Source of the DNA: Nocardioides sp. S-1144
GTDB lineage: Bacteria > Actinomycetota > Actinomycetes > Propionibacteriales > Nocardioidaceae
NCBI RefSeq assembly: GCF_005954645.2
Contig: NZ_CP040695.2
Location: forward strand, 4,216,001 to 4,280,000
Length of the DNA stretch: 64,000 bases
Reading direction: 5' to 3'
The notes beneath the pieces are model-generated. The model was not told the DNA's origin and made no database searches. It was given only the letters and a program-made list of their open reading frames with translations. Shown in pieces: positions 59,112-64,000 of this stretch (the stretch's first letter is position 1; each line of letters begins with the position of its first letter). Both the position numbers and the translations under genes were made by a program.

Positions 59112-60581
59112 CTACGGGGCGGGCAGCGCCACGTACGTCGTCTCGAGGTACTCCTCGATGCCCTCGAAGCCACCCTCGCGGCCGAACCCGCTCGCCTTCA
59201 TCCCGCCGAACGGCGCCGCGGGGTTCGACACCAGCCCGGTGTTGACTCCGACCATGCCGAACTCGAGCGCCTCGGCGACCCGGAGGGTCCGGTCCAGGTC
59301 GCGGGTGAAGACGTAGGAGGCGAGGCCGTACTCGGTGTCGTTGGCGGCCGCGATCGCCTCCGCGTCGGTGGTGAAGGTCGTGATCGGGGCGACCGGCCCG
59401 AAGATCTCCTCGGTGTTGATCGCGGAGCCGGCGGGGACGTCGACCAGCACCGTCGGCGGGTAGAAGTAGCCGGGCCCGTCAGGCGTCGTGCCGCCGACCA
59501 GGACCGTGGCGCCGTCGTGCACCGCGTCGGTGACCAGCTGCCCGACCGACTCGACGGCCTTGTCGTCGATGAGCGGGCCGACGTCGACGCCGTCGTCCTG
59601 CCCGCGGCCGACGGTGAGCGCGCCCATCCGCTCGGCGAGCCGCCGACCGAACTCCTCGGCGACGTCGACGTGGACGAGGAAGCGGTTGGCCGAGGTGCAG
59701 GCCTCGCCCATGTTGCGCATCTTCGCGATCATCGCGCCGTCGACGGCGGCCTCGAGGTCGGCGTCGGCGAAGACCAGGAACGGCGCGTTGCCGCCGAGCT
59801 CCATGCTGACCCGCTGGAGCTGGTCGGCCGACTGGCGCACCAGCACCCGGCCGACGCCGGTGGAGCCGGTGAAGCTCACCTTGCGGAGCCGGTCGTCACC
59901 CTGCAGCGCCTGGCTCAGCTCGGAGGCCCCGGTGGTCGGCACGATGTTGAGGACGCCGTCGGGCAGGCCCGCCTCGGCGAGGATCGTGGCGAGCAGCAGC
60001 ATCGTCAGCGGCGTCTGCGCGGCCGGCTTCAGGACCATGGTGCACCCCGCGGCGACGGCCGGGCCGATCTTGCGGGTGCCCATCGCGAGGGGGAAGTTCC
60101 ACGGCGTCACGAAGAAGCACGGACCGACCGGCTTGCGGATCGTCAGCAGCCGGCTGCCGCCGGCCGGGGCCTGCATCCAGCGGCCGTGGATGCGGACCGC
60201 CTCCTCGGCGTACCAGCGGAAGAACTCCGAGCCGTAGGCGACCTCGCCCCGGGCCTCGGCGACCGGCTTGCCCATCTCCAGGCTCATCAGCCAGGCCACG
60301 TCGTCGGCGCGGTCCTGCAGCAGCTGCCACGCCCGGCGCAGGATCTCGCCCCGCTCGCGCGGCGCGGTGGCGGCCCACTCGGCCTGGACGGCGACCGCGG
60401 CGTCGAGCGCCTCGATGCCCTCGGCCGCCGAGCCGTCGGCCACGGTGGTGAGGACCGAGCCGTCGGCCGGGTCGAGGACGTCGAAGCGCCGGGCGTCCTC
60501 GGCCTCGCGCCACGCCCCTCCGATCAGGAGGTTGCGGTGCTCGGGGGCCAGCAGGGAGTCGAGGCGCTCGGACGTGTCCAT
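59112..60581 (-). CDS. gabD: Succinate-semialdehyde dehydrogenase family NAD(P)+ enzyme
   Basis: 489-aa aldehyde dehydrogenase. TPWNFPLAMGTRKIGPAVAAGC (Asn), FTGSTGVGRVL, catalytic Glu in MELGGNAPFLVF and Cys in NMGEACTSANRFLVH (about 285) are all present. GMVGVNTGLVSNPAAPFGGMKASGFGREGG at the C-terminus is the GabD signature. It oxidises succinate semialdehyde (or glutarate semialdehyde) to the acid. Length is normal. It lies alone, after the candidate small RNA; no aminotransferase neighbour is in this window. NAD+ versus NADP+ preference cannot be called. Confidence 0.92.
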   Translation of the reverse strand: MDTSERLDSLLAPEHRNLLIGGAWREAEDARRFDVLDPADGSVLTTVADGSAAEGIEALDAAVAVQAEWAATAPRERGEILRRAWQLLQDRADDVAWLMSLEMGKPVAEARGEVAYGSEFFRWYAEEAVRIHGRWMQAPAGGSRLLTIRKPVGPCFFVTPWNFPLAMGTRKIGPAVAAGCTMVLKPAAQTPLTMLLLATILAEAGLPDGVLNIVPTTGASELSQALQGDDRLRKVSFTGSTGVGRVLVRQSADQLQRVSMELGGNAPFLVFADADLEAAVDGAMIAKMRNMGEACTSANRFLVHVDVAEEFGRRLAERMGALTVGRGQDDGVDVGPLIDDKAVESVGQLVTDAVHDGATVLVGGTTPDGPGYFYPPTVLVDVPAGSAINTEEIFGPVAPITTFTTDAEAIAAANDTEYGLASYVFTRDLDRTLRVAEALEFGMVGVNTGLVSNPAAPFGGMKASGFGREGGFEGIEEYLETTYVALPAP

Positions 60582-60657
60582 GGACCCCAGCCAACCACCC
60601 GAAGTCTTTCCCTCAAATCGCAGACACGCCCGCGGCCGACGACGTATGCTCGCTGGC
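60582..60657 (+). promoter_or_regulatory. Promoter of the candidate small RNA
   Basis: TATGCT (60645-60650) is a good -10 hexamer; a transcript would start at 60657-60659. The -35 is weak (about 60622-60627). The region lies between gabD (start 60581, minus) and the hairpins at 60659-60727, with no protein-like ORF on the plus strand. Confidence 0.45.
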
Positions 60658-60739
60658 AGTCGTCCTTCGGAGGGAGCACCAAGAAAGACGACGAGAACCC
60701 CTCGCCGACCCCATGCGGCGGGGGGTTCGCTCCTTTTCC
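60658..60739 (+). ncRNA. Candidate small RNA with two stems and a terminator
   Basis: Hairpin 1: GTCGTCCTTC (60659-60668) against GAAAGACGAC (60683-60692), one mismatch; its loop holds GGAGGGAG. Hairpin 2: AACCCCTCGCCG (60696-60707) against CGGCGGGGGGTT (60716-60727), 12 pairs including one G-U, extended by one more G-C pair outside, loop ACCCCATG; then CGCTCCTTTTCC (60728-60739), a U-rich tail typical of a Rho-independent terminator. With the promoter upstream this makes an about 80-nt transcript. It does not match the 6C RNA pattern, and I know no named family with this sequence. It could also be an attenuator. Confidence 0.5.
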
Positions 60740-60821
60740 ACCGCCTCGCGCACGTGCGTGGCGCCGGCGGTGACGGCCCGGGGGCGGCGGCGACGCCACC
60801 GGCCCCCGAGCCGTCGAGAGG

Positions 60822-62753
60822 TCAGGGCGTGTCGTAGCGCACGGTGTAGCTGCCCGAGCCGGCGTAGGCGTAGACCTCGATCCGGTAGGTGCCCGAGGCC
60901 GCGCCGTAGGTGACCTGCTCGGTCGACGAGGCGCTCTCGCTCTTCGCCACGTCGACCCACGACGTGCCGCTCCTGCGCTGCAGGTAGAGGTCGAGGTCGG
61001 TGCCCGACGGGCCGGTCAGGCAGGCGTTGATCGTGCCGCCGGCGGTGGTGAAGCCGGTGCTCGACGGCTGGTACGACGACGTCCGGCTGCTCACGGTGCC
61101 GGTCGCGGTGACCTCCGAGCAGGCGCCGCCGCCGGGGGGCGGGGTGGTGCCGCCGCACGTCGGCTCGCCCGACTGGGCGCCGACGTTGATGCCGGCCCAC
61201 GCGTCGCGGACCCGGTTGAACGTCGTGCAGTCCGTCGTGCCGTAGAGGTTCTTCGCGGCCGTGAGCGTGGCCACTCGCGCCCGACCGTGCGTCCAGGACG
61301 ACGTCTTGAGGAGCAGGCCGTTGTAGAACACCTTGCCGGCGGCCTGGAGGCCGATGCCGGTCAGCGTGGCGCCGTTGCAGGACGTCGAGCCGGAGGTGCC
61401 GTTGGCCAGCAGGTAGAACCAGTGGTTGAGCGGGCCGGCCGCCGCGTGCACCTCGGTGCTCGGGATGCTCGAGGAGTAGCAGCTCGGGTCGCCGAGGGCA
61501 CTCGGGTTGGCCATGTTGCGGATCGGTCCGGCGCCGACCAGGTTGGCCTCCTCGCCGACCAGGTAGTCGCCCGGGTCGTCGGGGTTGTTGGCGTAGAACT
61601 CGGTGAGGGCGCCGAAGATGTCGCCGGTCGCCTCGTTCATGCCGCCGGTCTCGTTGCCGCCGGTGGAGCCGCCGGGCGTGGTCTGGAAGACGCCGTGCCC
61701 GTTCTCGTGGGCGACGATGTCGATCGCGGTGAGCTGGCGGGCGTTGTCCTGGCTGTGGCCGAAGTTGATGATCGACCCGTCGAAGTAGGCGTTGACGTCG
61801 TTGAGGCCGACCCGCGCCGGGTAGCTGGTGCCGTTGCCCTTGATGCCGTTGCGGCCCAGCCAGGCCGAGAGCATGTCGACCTCCTTGCCCACCGCGTACA
61901 GGACGTCGACGCAGGCGGTCTCGAGGTTGGTGCCCGAGCCGTTGCCCCAGACGTTGTCGGTGCCGGTGTAGGCGGCGCCGTTCTGGCCGCCGCACCTCAC
62001 GCCGGAGCGGGCCGGGTCGGTCATCGAGTACGACGACCCCGAGCCGGACGTGCCGATCGTGACGCCCGGGTAGTAGTAGCCGTTGCCGGTGCCGTGCACG
62101 ACCTGGTCGCTGGCGAGCAGCACCGCGCCGGTGCGCGCGTCGCTCCAGACGGTCGTGATCGACGGCGACCCGGCGCTCGTGCCGGTGACCTTGGTGCGCC
62201 AGGCCAGGCGCGGGGTGCCCACGGCGTAGACGCTCAGCCGCGGGCGCGACACCGAGCGCACCCGGTCGACCTGGCGGCGGGCGGCCGCGCGGGCGGCGGT
62301 GCGGGAGACCGTCGGCCTCGTCGAGCGCACCGCGATCGCCCGGGCGGGGGCGCCGGTGGCGCCGGCGACCCGGCCGGCCGGGTCGACCGCCACGACGTAG
62401 TCGCCGCCGTAGACCGGGAGACCGGCGAAGGTGCGGCCGTAGGTGACGTAGTAGGTGCCCTTGGTGCCGGCGTGGGCCCCGGTCCGGCGGGCGGCCGCGG
62501 CCCCCTCACCGCGGGCCGGGGGCGCGGTGCGGCGCACGAAGGCCGCGGCGGCGGCGACGGCGCGGTCGCGACGGTCGGCGGCGGCCTGGCGCCCCTCCGG
62601 CGCGGCACGGTCGGCACCGGCAGAGGCTCGCTCGGCCCTCTCGCCCCTCTCGGCCGGCGCGGCCGAGGTCGGCGCCGGCGTGCCGACGGCGAGGGCACCG
62701 CAGAGGGTGACGGTGAGTGCTGCGGCTGCCCGGGACAGCGTCCTGGATCTCAT
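60822..62753 (-). CDS. Secreted M4 family metallopeptidase with PPC domain
   Basis: 643-aa protease precursor. Signal peptide MRSRTLSRAAAALTVTLCGA to about residue 31 (TSAA-PAE), FTP/PepSY-like propeptide to about 210, then the catalytic domain. The zinc motif is H349-ENGH353 in DIVAHENGHGV with Glu374 in GGMNEATGD; a later His is in AAAGPLNHWFYLL. A proline linker (TTPPPGGG) leads to a C-terminal PPC beta domain (about 535-643) ending SYTVRYDTP. ATG at 62753 with AGGAG 5 nt before. Thermolysin/griselysin-type extracellular protease. Confidence 0.93.
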   Translation of the reverse strand: MRSRTLSRAAAALTVTLCGALAVGTPAPTSAAPAERGERAERASAGADRAAPEGRQAAADRRDRAVAAAAAFVRRTAPPARGEGAAAARRTGAHAGTKGTYYVTYGRTFAGLPVYGGDYVVAVDPAGRVAGATGAPARAIAVRSTRPTVSRTAARAAARRQVDRVRSVSRPRLSVYAVGTPRLAWRTKVTGTSAGSPSITTVWSDARTGAVLLASDQVVHGTGNGYYYPGVTIGTSGSGSSYSMTDPARSGVRCGGQNGAAYTGTDNVWGNGSGTNLETACVDVLYAVGKEVDMLSAWLGRNGIKGNGTSYPARVGLNDVNAYFDGSIINFGHSQDNARQLTAIDIVAHENGHGVFQTTPGGSTGGNETGGMNEATGDIFGALTEFYANNPDDPGDYLVGEEANLVGAGPIRNMANPSALGDPSCYSSSIPSTEVHAAAGPLNHWFYLLANGTSGSTSCNGATLTGIGLQAAGKVFYNGLLLKTSSWTHGRARVATLTAAKNLYGTTDCTTFNRVRDAWAGINVGAQSGEPTCGGTTPPPGGGACSEVTATGTVSSRTSSYQPSSTGFTTAGGTINACLTGPSGTDLDLYLQRRSGTSWVDVAKSESASSTEQVTYGAASGTYRIEVYAYAGSGSYTVRYDTP

Positions 62754-62962
62754 GGGATCTCCTGAGGGGTGGGTCGAGGGGGGACGCGGCCGGGTCGCGG
62801 GGGGGGTCCTGGAGAAGCGGTCGCGATCGGAACCTAGGGACGCGCGGCACGGGGTAGTAAGGGGGAAAACCCTTGCCCCGCCCTCGCGTCTAGACCACCG
62901 GCGTCCGGGCCCGACCGGACGCCGAGCGCGGCCCGGGTCGGGTGAGCACTCGACGGTGCTGC
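62754..62962. other. Upstream region of the protease gene
   Basis: Minus strand: a TAGGTT hexamer (62832-62837) gives an about 70-nt leader for the protease. Further up is TTCCCCCTTAC (62857-62867) next to GTTTTC and GGGGCAAGGG, a likely activator site. A related box lies before the LuxR gene at 56847. The rest has no gene. Confidence 0.45.
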
Positions 62963-64000
62963 CTACTCGCGCGACGGCGGGACGAGCAGGGTGGCGAGCT
63001 GGGTGCGTGAGCGCAGGTCGAGCTTGCGGTAGATCCGGGTCAGCGTGGCCTCGACGGTCTTGATGCTGACGTAGGCCCGCTCGGCGATCTCGCGGTTGCT
63101 GGCCCCGGCGGCGACGGCCTGCGCGATCCGGGCCTCGGTGTCGGTGAGTCGCTCGAGGAGCGGGTCGTCGGTCTCGGGGGCGCGCTCGGGCTCGAGCTCG
63201 GCGCGCACCTGCTCGGCCCACGGCGTGGCGTGCAGCCCGGCGAAGAGGTCGTGCGCCTCCTGGAGGGTCGTGCGGGCCGCCGCGACCCGACGGCGCCGGC
63301 GCTCGAGGTGGGCGCGGGTGACCAGCACCCGGCCGACGTCGAGCTGGAGGCCGACGTCGGCGGCCACCTTGGCGGCGCGGTCGAGCACCAGCTCGGCGCC
63401 CTCGAGGTCGCCCCGGGCCAGGAGCAGCTCGGCCTCGGCCCGGTCGAGCTGGGCCGAGACGCCGGCGGTGCCGCCGTGCGCCGCGCGCCGCTCGACGGCG
63501 TAGCGGGCCTCCGTGAGCACCTCGGCCGCCTCGTCGAGCCGCCCGAGCGCGGCCAGCGCGGCCACCAGGTCGGCGTGCCAGCGGTTGACGGTGGGGTCGC
63601 CGAAGCCGCCGGCCCGCTCCACCGCGCGCACCCGCTCGAGCGCGTCGCGCGCACCCTGGGCGTCTCCGGAGCGCAGCAGTGCCTGGCCCAGGACGACCAG
63701 GTGACGCTGCAGGTAGCGGACGTCGCCGCGCTCGGAGGCGGCCTCGACCCCGCGGCGGGCGAGCGTCGCGGCGCGGGCCAGGTCGCCGGAGACGAGCTCG
63801 GCCTGGGCGGTGATGAACCAGCCGGTGTGGGCCTCGAGGTCGAACTCCTCCCCGATCCGGGTGGCGCGGGCGGCGTACTCGGCGGCCTGGCGGCAGCGTC
63901 CGGTGCGGGCGGCCACCTCCACCAGGCACCGGAGCACGTGCACGTGGTCCGTGCCGGCGCCGCGCTCGACCTGGGCGAGCATGCCGAGGAACGTGGTCCA
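62963..64000 (-). CDS. LuxR family regulator (probably large ATP-binding LAL type), 5' end outside window
   Basis: At least 346 codons of a larger protein: the frame is still open at base 64000 (W-T-T-F-L-G before the first internal Met). The visible part is Ala/Arg-rich TPR-like helices (AEYAARATRIGEEFDLEAHT, VLVTRAHLERRRRRVAAART), and the C-terminal LuxR HTH LTDTEARIAQAVAAGASNRE, then IAERAYVSIKTVEATLTRIYRKLDLRSR. The missing N-terminus would hold the AAA-like ATPase of LAL regulators. It lies just upstream of the M4 protease on the same strand and probably controls it. Confidence 0.88.
   Translation of the reverse strand, partial: WTTFLGMLAQVERGAGTDHVHVLRCLVEVAARTGRCRQAAEYAARATRIGEEFDLEAHTGWFITAQAELVSGDLARAATLARRGVEAASERGDVRYLQRHLVVLGQALLRSGDAQGARDALERVRAVERAGGFGDPTVNRWHADLVAALAALGRLDEAAEVLTEARYAVERRAAHGGTAGVSAQLDRAEAELLLARGDLEGAELVLDRAAKVAADVGLQLDVGRVLVTRAHLERRRRRVAAARTTLQEAHDLFAGLHATPWAEQVRAELEPERAPETDDPLLERLTDTEARIAQAVAAGASNREIAERAYVSIKTVEATLTRIYRKLDLRSRTQLATLLVPPSRE

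Noticed and set aside
60822..63929. Single 1035-codon frame joining the LuxR region and M4 protease
   Set aside because: The upstream part is an out-of-frame shadow of the LuxR gene; AGGAG plus ATG at 62753 and a signal peptide mark the real start.

Overview
The window is very GC-rich (about 70% or more), gene-dense and runs mostly on the minus strand. It has GTG/ATG starts, many 1-8 bp gene overlaps (ATGA, GTGA) and many probable leaderless starts (an A-x-x-x-T type -10 hexamer 6-7 nt before the start codon). DinB/mycothiol-type families (TIGR03084, TIGR03086), large LuxR regulators, a MocR regulator, an M4 griselysin-like protease and two-subunit biotin carboxylases point to a high-GC actinomycete, most likely Nocardioidaceae (Nocardioides-like). 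The genus is an inference from gene content. No rRNA, tRNA, transposase, phage gene or CRISPR array was seen.

Layout. 1-6752 (minus): TetR, TIGR03084 protein, AtuA-family protein, SRPBCC protein, carboxyltransferase and biotin carboxylase, a tightly packed acyl-CoA carboxylase operon with an acyclic-terpene/branched-acyl flavour. 6798-10094: FkbM methyltransferase, DoxX-like and VanZ/RDD membrane proteins, secreted endonuclease/exonuclease/phosphatase-fold lipoprotein. 10249-13306: acyl-CoA dehydrogenase, APH-type kinase and histidine phosphatase overlapping in one operon, a split arrangement recalling ACAD10/11 and LvaA/LvaC. 13358-13915: small lipoprotein, then about 740 bp of hairpin repeats with a 117-bp period. 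14667-26366: a reductive-pyrimidine/hydantoin type catabolic locus: nitrilase-family amidohydrolase, dihydropyrimidinase, LLM flavin enzyme, four-gene ABC importer, omega-aminotransferase and MmsA, with a divergent MocR regulator. 27009-31284: fadB-like/fadA beta-oxidation pair facing a MerR regulator across a textbook 19-bp-spacer MerR promoter. 31364-36475: DEAD-box helicase, NmrA-like SDR, CPBP protease, CsbD protein, EthA-like Baeyer-Villiger monooxygenase. 36651-39161: polar amino-acid ABC importer. 39205-41637: alpha-methylacyl-CoA racemase and a MalY/PatB aminotransferase preceded by a leaderless 8-codon upstream ORF. 41648-48152: UDP-glucose dehydrogenase, three glycosyltransferases and a sulfotransferase-like protein (surface glycan). 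48235-50278: GH1 glucosidase and pirin, divergent. 50327-55033: FAD-linked oxidase (AGPS-like) and diacylglycerol kinase divergent from TetR and GlpD. 55120-57806: ECF sigma factor with SnoaL-like tail, TIGR03086 protein, LuxR regulator. 57813-60581: YkvA-like protein, GH25-like lipoprotein, succinate-semialdehyde dehydrogenase. 60658-60739: candidate small RNA. 60822-64000: M4 metalloprotease and a truncated large LuxR regulator.

Functional picture. The window is a catabolic and regulatory chromosome segment: several CoA-dependent degradation modules, each with its own local regulator (TetR, MerR, MocR, TetR), two nutrient importers, and a cell-surface glycan module. Intergenic space is small but rich in perfect palindromes: a six-copy 26-bp palindrome, a nested 83-bp palindrome, an 18-bp stem and the 117-bp hairpin array. 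The most interesting observations are the split ACAD/kinase/phosphatase operon, the pyrimidine locus with an LLM enzyme and no visible dihydropyrimidine dehydrogenase, the MerR-type promoter of the beta-oxidation operon, the Cys-containing leaderless uORF before the MalY-like gene, and the candidate sRNA.
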